DNA of 64,000 nucleotides from Methanomassiliicoccaceae archaeon UBA404. Its GTDB lineage: Archaea; Thermoplasmatota; Thermoplasmata; Methanomassiliicoccales; Methanomethylophilaceae. The stretch lies in assembly GCA_002498605.1 (NCBI GenBank), contig DAHY01000026.1, forward strand, positions 22,017 to 86,016. Reading direction: 5' to 3'. The notes below the pieces were generated by a model that was not told where the DNA came from, ran no database searches, and saw only the letters and a program-made list of their open reading frames with translations. Positions 1 through 8,673 of the stretch are shown in pieces. Each line of letters opens with the position of its first letter. The stretch's first letter is position 1. Both the position numbers and the translations under genes were made by a program.

Positions 1-65
1 ATTTTAAGCTTTGTTAATAAAGATTTTATAAAAACGATGTTCTCGCCTTATGCAGGTGTTATTTT

Positions 66-653
66 TTGAAAGGATTGATTGCCATAGACGAATCAGGCGA
101 TTTAGGACAAAAAGGTTCTAGATATTTTCTAATGGCGGCAATCATTACCTATAGACAAAGAAATTTGTTAAAGACTTACAAGAGTATACCAACTCGTGGT
201 GATGGAAGAACCAAATTTTATAACGCAAGTAAAAAAGAACGTATTAAAGTGTTGCGTGAAATTGCTAATTCAAATGTAAACATAGTTTATGTTTGTGTTG
301 ATAAAAAAAATTCTACCTGTTTTACAGAGAGAGGCAACAGTCTCTATTCTGTAGCGTTGGATAAGTTACTTAAATTGGCTTTTGAAGTGTATCCTTACAA
401 AGACATTGAAATTTACATAGATGAAAGTGGATTCATTAAATATGATTGTTTTAAAAATTAGGTAAACCGTGTCTCCCTTTCTTTTAAAAAAAATATTTAG
501 AACGTTAAAAAATCTTCACTCAATAAATGTATCAAAATTGTAGATTATGTTGTGGGGGCAATTCGTACAAAATATGAGAATGGGACGGACGAATTTTATT
601 CCATAATTGAAGAAAAGATATCCAGAGCCCATGAACCATTAAAGCCACGATAA
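66..653 (+). CDS. DUF3800-family protein with two in-frame TAG codons
   Basis: The N-terminal part (IAIDESGDLG near residues 5-14) and IYIDES near residue 118 are the conserved acidic motifs of DUF3800, a predicted RNase H-like nuclease family often found near defence and mobile genes. The frame meets TAG at 459-461 and again at 498-500, yet continues without any TAA, TGA or frameshift to TAA at 651-653. The part after the second TAG contains the expected family C-terminus (IVDYVVGAI). Total length is 195 codons, normal for the family. I chose the TTG start at 66 because AGGTG lies at 54-58. It is either a pyrrolysine/readthrough gene in a TAG-decoding archaeon or a pseudogene with two amber mutations. 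The segment is AT-rich compared with the core genes. The substrate is unknown. Confidence 0.65.
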
Positions 654-1001
654 ACGCAACCGGTGTCATGGGTCTTATTATGGACATTAGTACTTGTTAT
701 TACCAGTATTTAATTCTAATCCTATTTACAAGGCTATACACCGATTTATTCTTCCTCTTTTCTATGTTAAATTTGAATATTAACAATATTAAATATCCCA
801 AAACTAACAATATTAGGAATTGTAGGAGATTATACTCTTATAAATATCCGTTATGGTTTACGGACATCGATTATTCTTGAAAGCAGACATGTCGTAATAC
901 GAATTCTCAGACTGTTGAAGACCCGTTACGATTGAAAAAGCCCGTCGCAACAAGAGAATTATTTAAGAAAGTAATATCAACGATTTGAGCAATAATGTTT
1001 C
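654..1001. other. AT-rich intergenic stretch
   Basis: No convincing gene is seen here. A 70-codon open frame at 668-880 has low-complexity I/L/Y/N composition typical of translated AT-rich DNA and matches no family I recognise. The base composition changes to that of the core genes at about 900-1000, just before the M20 peptidase gene. Confidence 0.5.
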
Positions 1002-2222
1002 ATGAAGCCGGACGCCGTTCTGAAAAAGATCGAAAAGTCTCGTGACGATATAATTGCGGAGATGTGCGATATGATAAAGATACCCGCACTGTCTCCGATA
1101 TACGGAGGCTCGGGCGAGAGCAGACGGGCAGATTATCTTATGCAAAGATTGTCCGGTTTCGATTCTGTAAAAAGAATAGATCTTCCCGACGAAATCGATC
1201 CTTCGGTAATAAGATCGAATATACTGGCAAAAAAAGAAGGAAAAGAAGCCGGAACGGTGTGGATCGTATCGCATATGGACACGGTTCCCGCCGGAGATCT
1301 GAATGACTGGGACTCCCCTCCTTTCCAACCCGTGGTAAAAGACGGAAAAATTTACGGACGGGGTACCGAGGATAACGGCCAGGCCATAATTTCTTCGATG
1401 TTCGCATCCAAATTCATAGAAAAGGAAACACTCACAAAAAAATCAATCGGACTCGCAATGGTGGCCGATGAAGAAAACACAAGCAGAATGGGTGTGGATT
1501 ATCTGATTAAAAACGGATGTTTCGACAAAGAAGACGTTTTCATAGTTCCGGATTGGGGAAGCCCCGACGGAAAGTATGTTGAAATCGCGGAAAAGAATCT
1601 GGTCTGGCTGAATTTCAAAATCATCGGAAAATCCACTCACGGTTCGACTCCGAACAAAGGAGTCAACGCTTTACGGGTGGGATCCCACCTCATAGTCGAA
1701 CTCGAAAAAGAATTTGAAAAATTATTTTTCATAGAAGATCCCAAATTTATACCCGAGATGTCCACCTTCGCTCCCACCAAGAGCATAAATTATGTGGAAA
1801 ACGTAAACACGGTACCCGGATACTATGAATTTTCCATGGACATCCGTTTGATACCCCAATACGATATTGATGAAGTTGTAAAGGCCGCAAAGCGGGTTGC
1901 ATCAAGAGTTGCCGAAAAGTTTTGGGCGGAAATATCGGTTGAAGAAGTTCAACGGCATCTCTCCGGCAAACAGTCATCGACCGAAAGCGAAACATATCTG
2001 GCACTCAGGGATTCAATAAAATACGTGACCGGAATCGACGCTTCCCCGGTCGGTGTCGGCGGAGCGACCTGTGCCAATTTCTTCAGAAAAGCGGGTTATG
2101 ACGCATATGTATGGGAAACCGGCGGAGGAACGCTGCACGCCCCCAACGAATATGTGGAAATAGACAATATAATAACGGACGCAAAAGTTTTCGCAACTCT
2201 GTTTTACAGATTATGCGTTTAA
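1002..2222 (+). CDS. M20 family metallopeptidase / deacylase (ArgE-DapE type)
   Basis: This 406 aa protein belongs to the M20 zinc peptidase superfamily, which includes acetylornithine deacetylase, succinyl-diaminopimelate desuccinylase and dipeptidases. SHMDTVP near residue 90 carries the first zinc-ligand His and the following Asp. GRGTEDNGQ near 120 gives the bridging Asp, and ADEENTS near 155 gives the catalytic Glu and the next ligand. A final His occurs in GTLHAPNEY near residue 380. Length and domain order (catalytic, lid, catalytic) fit the family. The substrate cannot be told from sequence. The archaeal diaminopimelate or lysine route and general dipeptide hydrolysis are both possible. 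Its last 4 bases overlap the end of convergent ftsY. Confidence 0.85.
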   Translation: MKPDAVLKKIEKSRDDIIAEMCDMIKIPALSPIYGGSGESRRADYLMQRLSGFDSVKRIDLPDEIDPSVIRSNILAKKEGKEAGTVWIVSHMDTVPAGDLNDWDSPPFQPVVKDGKIYGRGTEDNGQAIISSMFASKFIEKETLTKKSIGLAMVADEENTSRMGVDYLIKNGCFDKEDVFIVPDWGSPDGKYVEIAEKNLVWLNFKIIGKSTHGSTPNKGVNALRVGSHLIVELEKEFEKLFFIEDPKFIPEMSTFAPTKSINYVENVNTVPGYYEFSMDIRLIPQYDIDEVVKAAKRVASRVAEKFWAEISVEEVQRHLSGKQSSTESETYLALRDSIKYVTGIDASPVGVGGATCANFFRKAGYDAYVWETGGGTLHAPNEYVEIDNIITDAKVFATLFYRLCV

Positions 2223-3295
2223 TCAAACAGACGGTCAAGCATCCATTCCGCGCTGAACTTCTGTATGTCTTCGTATTCCTGACCGTCACAGACGAAAGCA
2301 ATGGGCTTTCCGATGGTATGCGCTATCGACAATGCGGCACCGCCTTTTGCGTCGGTATCTATCTTGGTAAGGATTATGGCGTCAACGCCGATGGCATCGT
2401 TGAAAACCTTTGCCTGTTCCACGGCATCGTTGCCCGCAAGAGAATCGCCCACAAATATTTTCAGATCGGGTTTTGAGATTCTCGCGATTTTCTTCATTTC
2501 CTCGATGAGGTTGTTGTTGGTCTGCATTCTGCCGGCGGTGTCTATCAGAACCACGTCTTTTCTTTTTGACTTGGCGTGTTCTATGGCATCGTATGCGACG
2601 GCGGCGGGATCGGCATCCTGAGCATGTTTTACTATTTTGGTTCCTAGACGTTCGGCATGAACCGACAGCTGTTCAATGGCACCGGCTCTGAAGGTATCGC
2701 AGGCCGCCATGACAACGGTGTTTCCGTCTTTCTGAAGGCGGTTGGCCATTTTGGCAATGGCAGTGGTTTTACCCGTACCGTTTATGCCGACAAACATTAT
2801 GACTAAGGGTTTTTCGATACCCTTCATCCATTCATCGAAATCAAACTCGTTGATTTTCAGAACATCGTGAACGGCATCGCGTACCGCCATTTCCACGATT
2901 TCGTCCAAACGGAATTTTCTGCTGTATTTTTTGCCGGTCAGGTTTTCCCAAACCCCCTTCTTTATCTCTTCGGCAACAGAAAAAGCCACATCCGCTTCCA
3001 AAAGTATTATTTCCAATTCGTCAAGAATGTTGTCAAGGTCTTTGTCCTTGATTTTTTTTCCGAAATCCGCTTCCAAAGGATCGATGGATTCTTTCTTTTT
3101 TTCCTTCTCCGCCTTTATTCTTTCACGGCGGGAAAGTTTGGGAACATCGGGTTCCGGTTCAACTTTTACGGTCTCGACAGCTTCCGGTATTTTTTCAATA
3201 TCGGGTTTCTCCTTATCCTCGTATATTTTCTCTTCGAGGTCTTGGGGAGTTTTTTTAAAAAATCCTTTCAGCTTGCTTTTGAGATTGTTGAACAT
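2219..3295 (-). CDS. ftsY: Signal recognition particle receptor FtsY
   Basis: FtsY is the GTPase receptor that docks SRP-ribosome complexes at the membrane. The 358 aa protein has a charged N-terminal A domain (about residues 1-80), the helical N domain, and an NG GTPase domain with P-loop GINGTGKT (170-177), DTAGRMQTNNN as G3, and TKIDTDAKGG as G4/G5. Length is normal for an archaeal FtsY. It is the last gene of the rpl18a-pfdA-ftsY cluster, starting 4 bp after pfdA ends, an arrangement common in Euryarchaeota that links translation, chaperoning and membrane targeting. Confidence 0.97.
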   Translation of the reverse strand: MFNNLKSKLKGFFKKTPQDLEEKIYEDKEKPDIEKIPEAVETVKVEPEPDVPKLSRRERIKAEKEKKKESIDPLEADFGKKIKDKDLDNILDELEIILLEADVAFSVAEEIKKGVWENLTGKKYSRKFRLDEIVEMAVRDAVHDVLKINEFDFDEWMKGIEKPLVIMFVGINGTGKTTAIAKMANRLQKDGNTVVMAACDTFRAGAIEQLSVHAERLGTKIVKHAQDADPAAVAYDAIEHAKSKRKDVVLIDTAGRMQTNNNLIEEMKKIARISKPDLKIFVGDSLAGNDAVEQAKVFNDAIGVDAIILTKIDTDAKGGAALSIAHTIGKPIAFVCDGQEYEDIQKFSAEWMLDRLFD

Positions 3296-3299
3296 GGAT

Positions 3300-3728
3300 T
3301 CAGGCGTTTTGTCTTGATTCGTATTCGGCGTTTATAGCGGCCGCAAGATTGGTGGCGGCAGTGTTTACTTCCGCGTAGGAGCCGTTGACTTTCTTCAACG
3401 ATTCTCTGAGTTCTACCACAACGGAACCGATGAAATTCTCGGCTTCGCCGAGTTCTTTGTCGACAGAAACCTTACTGCCTATCCCGACCACCGCGTTTTT
3501 GCAATCGGTGACCTTGGCGGTAACGAAAATCGAAGCACCGATCGGCACAAGAATCTCATCGCCTTCTTTCGCTTCCTTGAAAGATTTGAGAGTTTCCATT
3601 GCTCTTACGGATTCCTCCAACGAAGTCTGCAGAAGGTTAATCTGCCGACCCAAAGCATCAAGCTGATTCTTGTAGGACTCGAGGACGAGCATAGCCTGAC
3701 GCAGGTCCTTCTCTTCCATTTTACTCAC
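3300..3728 (-). CDS. pfdA: Prefoldin subunit alpha
   Basis: Prefoldin is a hexameric chaperone (two alpha, four beta) that hands unfolded proteins to the thermosome. The 142 aa sequence has the alpha-type pattern of an N-terminal coiled coil (LVLESYKNQLDALGRQINLL), a central beta-hairpin region with IGASIFVTAKV, and a C-terminal coiled coil. It overlaps the end of the LX gene by 8 bp and precedes ftsY by 4 bp, so the three are almost certainly one transcript. Confidence 0.95.
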   Translation of the reverse strand: MSKMEEKDLRQAMLVLESYKNQLDALGRQINLLQTSLEESVRAMETLKSFKEAKEGDEILVPIGASIFVTAKVTDCKNAVVGIGSKVSVDKELGEAENFIGSVVVELRESLKKVNGSYAEVNTAATNLAAAINAEYESRQNA

Positions 3729-3948
3729 CGATCTGGTATTTTACGACGTGGTTGGTTACGTCAGCGGGGTTCATCTCGATGATTTCGGAGATTTCGATTT
3801 CCCATCTTTTGAGTTTGTGCTGGCTTCCCAAAGTGGAAAGGGCTTTTTCTCTGACGGCAGCCTCGTCCTCGCCCGCCATTTCGACAGAAAATACCTGTCT
3901 TCCCTGTCTTCTGTCGGCGTAATCGCCTTTGATAAGGAATGCTTTCAT
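3721..3948 (-). CDS. rpl18a: Large ribosomal subunit protein L18Ae (LX)
   Basis: This 75 aa protein matches archaeal LX, the small homologue of eukaryotic L18a. It starts MKAFLIKGDY and has the family segment HKLKRWEIEI followed by a C-terminus ending in VVKYQIGE. I start it at ATG 3946-3948 rather than the upstream in-frame TTG at 3958-3960, because family members begin with MKxFxxxG and because a TATA box at 3971-3979 would leave an almost leaderless message. It is the first gene of the LX-pfdA-ftsY operon. Confidence 0.92.
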   Translation of the reverse strand: MKAFLIKGDYADRRQGRQVFSVEMAGEDEAAVREKALSTLGSQHKLKRWEIEISEIIEMNPADVTNHVVKYQIGE

Positions 3949-3970
3949 AATGATTACCAAGCCTGTGAAC

Positions 3971-3979
3971 TATATTTAA
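3971..3979. promoter_or_regulatory. Shared divergent TATA box
   Basis: TATATTTAA reads as a TATA box on both strands. Its distance is about 24 bases to the LX start on the minus strand and about 25 bases to the radical SAM start on the plus strand. Archaeal transcription starts about 22-27 bases from the TATA box, so both messages would be leaderless or nearly so. Inference from spacing only. Confidence 0.5.
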
Positions 3980-4003
3980 CTAATAAAGCTTTAGGTATCT
4001 CAT

Positions 4004-4834
4004 ATGGGCAATCTTAAGGATACATTGGTGTCCCGTTCGCCCGGAAAGGGATTTCTGACAGTGTCCGTAACCGGTAAAAAATGCGATCTGATGTGTTCTC
4101 ACTGCTCGGGAAAGCATCTTGCGGGAATGACGCCGATAAGCGGTCCCGATGAGTTATTGAAGATTGCCGAAGAGTCTTTTTATTCCGGAACAAAAGGAAT
4201 TCTGATAAGCGGGGGATGCGATAAAAACGGGAAGGTTCCGTTACGCCATTATTTGCCGGCAATACGCAAATTATCGGATCTGGGTCTGAGAGTGAATATC
4301 CATCCCGGACTTATCACCGAGGATGAATTACCTCTGTTTTCAAATCTTAAAAAAACGTATCTGTCAATAGATGTTCACCAAGACCCGGAAGTGATAAGAA
4401 AGGTTTTTCATCTTTCGGATCCGGATATTTACGCCAAAACCCTGGATGTTGCGCTGTCCGCAGGCTGTAACGTCATACCTCACCTTACCGTCGGACTTTC
4501 CGAGAAAGATTTTTTCGAAAGCGTAAAACTTCTAAAAGAAAAAGAAATCAAAGACGTCGTTCTGCTGGGACTGGTTCCCACCGAAGGAACGGAGTTCGAA
4601 CACCGCATCACAGCAGAAGATGAGATTGTCGGAGCTGTAAAAACTCTCATCGGAACGGGTTTCAACGTGACTCTGGGATGTATGCGGGGCCGAAGAATGA
4701 GGAATCTGGAAAGAAGATGTATTGAAGCGGGAATAAGAAAAATAGCAAATCTTTCGCAGGAAACCGAATGTTGGGCAAAATCCGAAGGATACGAAGTCCT
4801 CCGTGAAAATATGTGTTGCTGTTTTTCAGAATAA
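4004..4834 (+). CDS. Radical SAM protein, biotin synthase-like (COG1856 type)
   Basis: The protein (276 aa) carries the radical SAM cluster motif CX3CX2C at C27, C31 and C34, followed by a TIM-barrel-like sequence with ISGGCDKNG near residue 65 and the C-terminal CMRGRRMRNLE segment typical of the archaeal biotin-synthase-like COG1856 group. Biotin synthase itself is unlikely because no biotin genes are nearby. Some archaeal biotin synthase-like pairs act as lipoyl synthases, which is one possibility. The C-terminus has a CCC run (MCCCF) that could bind an auxiliary cluster. It probably is transcribed without a leader from the divergent TATA box at 3971. Its last 9 bases overlap the end of convergent priS. 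Confidence 0.75.
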   Translation: MGNLKDTLVSRSPGKGFLTVSVTGKKCDLMCSHCSGKHLAGMTPISGPDELLKIAEESFYSGTKGILISGGCDKNGKVPLRHYLPAIRKLSDLGLRVNIHPGLITEDELPLFSNLKKTYLSIDVHQDPEVIRKVFHLSDPDIYAKTLDVALSAGCNVIPHLTVGLSEKDFFESVKLLKEKEIKDVVLLGLVPTEGTEFEHRITAEDEIVGAVKTLIGTGFNVTLGCMRGRRMRNLERRCIEAGIRKIANLSQETECWAKSEGYEVLRENMCCCFSE

Positions 4835-6049
4835 TTTTCTTTCCTGTTCGGATTCCAGACCCAAAGTGGCATATCTGCGTCCGATCAGAAACACCGCGGC
4901 GTATTCGGGAACTTCGGTTTCCCCTTTAAGAACGAAACGCTCGTCTTTTATTCTTAAATCAACGGGCGACCTCATGGTTATTTTTACCGGTTCGTCGGAA
5001 TATTCGTCCGGAACCGCCATCTCCAAAGGTTCGAAATCGGTCAGTTCGTCCCTGCTCAACGGGATTACTTTCAACCCCCCTTTTCCGTGAATGGAATGAG
5101 GAAGACGGATCAGTCTTTTGATGTCTGCGGTAACCGGGGCATCAACTTCTCCGCTCAGACGTATTTTTACGTCTCTGTCCATAACCCTGACTAACATTTC
5201 CTGTGCGGTTCTGTCCAGGGTTGCCATCGTATTTTTCTCAAACATCATTTTTTGCGAACTTCTCACGTCATTCTGAACCTTTTCAACGGTTTTGTAATGA
5301 CTTGTTTTCAGAGAAGGATATGCCAGACGCAAAGTTTTGGAATCCATTTCGCAAAAGTCTTCGACAACGGTTTCCAAACCGTTCCTCATACGTTTTTTCC
5401 ACCCGCCGGAATTCTCAGGGGGGATTTCACGGTCCTTTGCCACATTGGTCCGTTTGCCGATACCGGTGTTGAAAGTGGAGGTAGGAACGCGTTTGTAGGG
5501 AAATACCCAGTCCATGTCGAGTCCCGAACCCATGACATAATCGACAATCTCTCTTCTTTCGGCAGAACCCAGCGAAAGGACGTCCCCCATCATCACATGG
5601 GCGTGATATCCTCTTCCGCCGGAGAAGGTTATGCGTACGTCGTCATAATCAAAACCCAAATCCCCGAAAAGATACGAATCGCAAAGTTTGATCATTTCCG
5701 AACGGATATGTCTGAGCATCTCCGGATAAGTCATTTTGTCCGCGCCTTCGAGATGATCCGCATCCAAATCGAAAATCAATTCAGCGCCCATCCATTCTTT
5801 TTCTTCCATGGTGGGAGCGTCCGGATGTCTGTAGTATGCCGTGGAATAGTAACAGTGGGCGGGGACGTTCGAAGCAACGAATCTCCACAGTTCATTGCCG
5901 TTGGAAAAAGAAATGTGTCTCTGCATCATATTTTTTCCGAAATGCATAAAACCGAACTCCCTTCGGGTAAAACGGTCCGGTAAAATCGGAGAGTTTTCCT
6001 TGTAATATTTCCTGACGCATTTCAGGAGAAAACGGGAGTCTCTGTCCAT
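4826..6049 (-). CDS. priS: DNA primase small (catalytic) subunit PriS
   Basis: PriS makes primers for replication together with PriL. The 407 aa protein has the archaeo-eukaryotic primase active site: FDLDAD with D94 and D96, SGGRGYHAHV near residue 145, and a third conserved acidic region near IRLPHSIHGKGGLKV around residue 335, where the H and K residues of the family are visible. Length is a little over the usual 330-400. The start ATG lies at 6047-6049, and the neighbouring gene is divergent. PriL is not in the window. Confidence 0.93.
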   Translation of the reverse strand: MDRDSRFLLKCVRKYYKENSPILPDRFTRREFGFMHFGKNMMQRHISFSNGNELWRFVASNVPAHCYYSTAYYRHPDAPTMEEKEWMGAELIFDLDADHLEGADKMTYPEMLRHIRSEMIKLCDSYLFGDLGFDYDDVRITFSGGRGYHAHVMMGDVLSLGSAERREIVDYVMGSGLDMDWVFPYKRVPTSTFNTGIGKRTNVAKDREIPPENSGGWKKRMRNGLETVVEDFCEMDSKTLRLAYPSLKTSHYKTVEKVQNDVRSSQKMMFEKNTMATLDRTAQEMLVRVMDRDVKIRLSGEVDAPVTADIKRLIRLPHSIHGKGGLKVIPLSRDELTDFEPLEMAVPDEYSDEPVKITMRSPVDLRIKDERFVLKGETEVPEYAAVFLIGRRYATLGLESEQERKLF

Positions 6050-6072
6050 ACACCCGTTTAGTACGGGGAACG

Positions 6073-6080
6073 TATAATTA
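6073..6080 (+). promoter_or_regulatory. TATA-like element for the TatD-like gene
   Basis: TATAATTA lies 24-31 bases upstream of the ATG at 6104, and a Shine-Dalgarno sequence AAGGAGT lies at 6095-6101. The pair supports 6104 as the start. Confidence 0.4.
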
Positions 6081-6103
6081 TTTGTCCGTGGCTAAGGAGT
6101 CCT

Positions 6104-6943
6104 ATGACCGAAAAGGTCCCGATTTACGACAATCACATACATATGAGCCCTTCCGGGCGGAACATCGACGCAATCCGCGAGTTCGCTGCGGCAGGCGGAA
6201 CGGGATTCACTCTGGTGACTTTGCCGTACAAAGAAGTTATAATCGATTCAGGCAAAGATTTTGCGGAATCCTTTGAAATAACGTACAGAATGGCTTCTTT
6301 GGTCAAAAAACACACAGACCTGAAATTGAACGTAGCGGTGGGTCCTTATCCGATTTTACTGCCGGGTCTTGCCGAAAAATACGGTTTGGAGACTGCGACG
6401 GAGATTATGATTGAAGGAATGGAAATCGCGGGAAAAGGCGTTGCGGAAGGAAAATCTCAGGCTTTGGGTGAAATCGGAAGACCTCATTTTCCCGTATCGG
6501 AAGATATATGGGACGCATCAAATCATATTCTGCAGACCGGAATGACGATTGCCAAAGAAAACAGCTGTCCGGTCATAATCCACAGCGAAGCCGGCACAAC
6601 AGAAACAAACAGATCTCTGTCGGAAATAGCCCGCAAAGCGGGATTGGAGCCTTCAAAAGTAATCAAACATTCCTCGCCCCCTTTCGTGACCGATGAGGAA
6701 ACTTACGGTATAATGCCCTCGGTCCCCGCATCGAGAAGTTACATAAAAGAAGCAATCGGAAAAGGTTCCGACCGTTTTATGCTGGAAACCGATTACTACG
6801 ACGATCCCGAAAAACCAGGTGCCAGAATGTCGGTGAACACAGTTCCGAAACGTATCAAGGCAATGCTGGTAAACGGTGAAATGTCTTCTGAAAATGTGTA
6901 TAGGGTATGCGAGGAGATACCGAACCTCATGTTCCGTTCCTGA
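6104..6943 (+). CDS. TatD-related metal-dependent hydrolase (TIM barrel, COG1099 type)
   Basis: The 279 aa protein has the amidohydrolase metal sites of TatD-like enzymes: HIH in the first strand (YDNHIHM, residues 8-14), GEIGRPH near residue 125 with the bridging Glu, VIIHSEAG near 162 and IKHSSPP near 188 with His ligands, and ETDYYDDP near 228 with the final Asp. The archaeal COG1099 subgroup is uncharacterised. Relatives are DNases or phosphodiesterases, so a nucleic acid substrate is only a guess. The next gene starts 30 bp downstream on the same strand, so the two may be co-transcribed. Confidence 0.8.
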   Translation: MTEKVPIYDNHIHMSPSGRNIDAIREFAAAGGTGFTLVTLPYKEVIIDSGKDFAESFEITYRMASLVKKHTDLKLNVAVGPYPILLPGLAEKYGLETATEIMIEGMEIAGKGVAEGKSQALGEIGRPHFPVSEDIWDASNHILQTGMTIAKENSCPVIIHSEAGTTETNRSLSEIARKAGLEPSKVIKHSSPPFVTDEETYGIMPSVPASRSYIKEAIGKGSDRFMLETDYYDDPEKPGARMSVNTVPKRIKAMLVNGEMSSENVYRVCEEIPNLMFRS

Positions 6944-6973
6944 TAATCTTTTTGAACATGAGCGGGGTTATAC

Positions 6974-7759
6974 GTGAATATGAAGGCAAGTGTGCTCTGT
7001 GTTTATAACGAAGGCTCGTTACCCGGAACGGCGTACATAGGAGCCAAAGGATTTTCCCTGTTGGTGGAAGTGGACGGAGAACGCACTTTGTTCGGAACGG
7101 GAATGAGACCCCGTTATCTGAAGCATAACATGGAACATCTTGAGATAAGCCCGGATTCCATAACCCGGGCCGTAATATCCCACGGTCACGCGTCTCATGC
7201 CGGAGGTCTCGGATATCTTTTATCGGAAAGGGAAGAGTCTCTTCCGGTTTACGCTCCTGCCGAAGCCTGGGGTAAAAAAAGCAGGTTTTCCAAAGACGGT
7301 ATCGGCTTATCCAAGTATACCGAATCCAAATGCGAAAGAATTGATATCGACGGTTGGACGGCATTGAGCAAACACCTGTTTCTTACGCCCCCTATTTGGT
7401 CCGGCAACGTTTCGGAATCATTCATGGTAATGGCCGGCGGCAAACGTCCCGTCTTATTGTGCGGATGTTGCCATTGCGGCGTGGAACAGGTAACGGAACT
7501 CGTCAAAGAAAAATTCGGAGAATATCCCAAATCCCTGATAGGCGGTCTCCATTTGGAGAAAGTTTCGAAAGATATATCATATCATACCGCTGAGGTTCTG
7601 AGAGACACCGAATGTCAGGATTTGCATCTCAACCACTGCACCGGACCGAAAGGCGCCGTAAGGCTGAGAGAAGTTCTGTCGCTTGAAGGTGTAAACGAAT
7701 TCATCGTCGGTGATAAATTGGAATACAGACTGGGACTCAAAGGAGCGGATGCGGAATGA
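6974..7759 (+). CDS. Metallo-beta-lactamase fold hydrolase with altered metal motif
   Basis: The 261 aa protein is of the COG1237 type within the MBL superfamily, which includes enzymes tied to pterin metabolism. Visible motifs are GTGMRP near residue 41, SHGHASHAGG at 69-78, GCCHCGVEQ near 160 and HLNHCTG near 225. The usual HxHxDH motif has Ser at position 74 in place of Asp, which should remove a ligand of the second metal. GTG at 6974 is taken as the start, but ATG two codons later is equally possible. GGGGTT at 6963-6968 is a plausible ribosome site. It overlaps htpX by 4 bp (ATGA), so the two are co-translated. Confidence 0.75.
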   Translation: MNMKASVLCVYNEGSLPGTAYIGAKGFSLLVEVDGERTLFGTGMRPRYLKHNMEHLEISPDSITRAVISHGHASHAGGLGYLLSEREESLPVYAPAEAWGKKSRFSKDGIGLSKYTESKCERIDIDGWTALSKHLFLTPPIWSGNVSESFMVMAGGKRPVLLCGCCHCGVEQVTELVKEKFGEYPKSLIGGLHLEKVSKDISYHTAEVLRDTECQDLHLNHCTGPKGAVRLREVLSLEGVNEFIVGDKLEYRLGLKGADAE

Positions 7760-8664
7760 ATTGGAAATGGAGAGTCAGAACAGCCTTAATGTTTACAGTA
7801 CTCACGGTCCTGCTTGCGGCAATCGGATGGGTCGTGGGATATTTCGTCTACAATCCGTTTGCCGGGCTTATAGTAATGACGGTACTGGCGGTCATCATGA
7901 TAATAACCTCGACCGTATTTTCAAAGAGCCGTGCGCTGAGATCAAACAGAGTGCGTCTGGTTACCGAAATCGAGGAACCCCGTTTGTACGGAATTGTCCG
8001 CAAAGTTTCTCAGATGGCGGATATTCCGATGCCCGAAGTCGGCATTACGAATGATTATATGCCCAACGCCTTCGCCACCGGCAGAGGTCCCAAAGATGCG
8101 GCGGTTGTCGCGACAAGGGGATTGCTGAATATGCTTAACGATGACGAATTGGAAGGCGTCATCGCCCATGAGATATCCCATGTAAAGAACCGTGATATTT
8201 TTGTGATGTCCGTCGCGGCGGCCGTGTCCGCCATAATAGCCTACATGGCCCGCATATCTCTGTATTCCACTATGTTTGCCAGAGACGATAGAAACAATCC
8301 GGCGATGATACTGGTTGCGGTCGTGGGATACATAACACTGCCTTTTGCCGCGTTATTGGTTCAATTGGGAATATCCCGAAACAGGGAATTCCTCGCGGAC
8401 GAGTCTGCGGCAAAACTAACAAAGAAGCCCGAAGCTTTGGCAAACGCGCTGATGAAAATAGAACAGGGTTGCAGCAGTCCGAAAAACGATTACAACAATC
8501 CTGCCTATTCTTCGGTATGGATATCCAACCCCGAAGGAAGGAAGAAGTCCCTTACCAGGACTTTGTTCAGCACCCACCCCGATACAAAGGACAGAGTCGA
8601 CCGTCTTGCAGACATGGCCGCCGAATACGGAAGGCTCGTCAACAGATCCAACTACGGATTCTGA
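7756..8664 (+). CDS. htpX: Protease HtpX homologue
   Basis: HtpX is a membrane zinc protease of the M48 family that degrades damaged membrane proteins. The 302 aa protein has two N-terminal membrane helices (about residues 10-30 and 34-53), the zinc site HEISH with H138, E139 and H142, two further hydrophobic segments (about 150-170 and 184-203), and the third ligand Glu in REFLADE at about residue 211. The start overlaps the preceding gene's stop as ATGA. Length agrees with family members. Confidence 0.93.
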   Translation: MNWKWRVRTALMFTVLTVLLAAIGWVVGYFVYNPFAGLIVMTVLAVIMIITSTVFSKSRALRSNRVRLVTEIEEPRLYGIVRKVSQMADIPMPEVGITNDYMPNAFATGRGPKDAAVVATRGLLNMLNDDELEGVIAHEISHVKNRDIFVMSVAAAVSAIIAYMARISLYSTMFARDDRNNPAMILVAVVGYITLPFAALLVQLGISRNREFLADESAAKLTKKPEALANALMKIEQGCSSPKNDYNNPAYSSVWISNPEGRKKSLTRTLFSTHPDTKDRVDRLADMAAEYGRLVNRSNYGF

Positions 8665-8673
8665 ACAGACCGA

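Noticed and set aside
668..880. 70-codon open frame in the AT-rich stretch
   Set aside because: Low-complexity residue make-up, no family match and no ribosome site. Looks like chance in AT-rich DNA.
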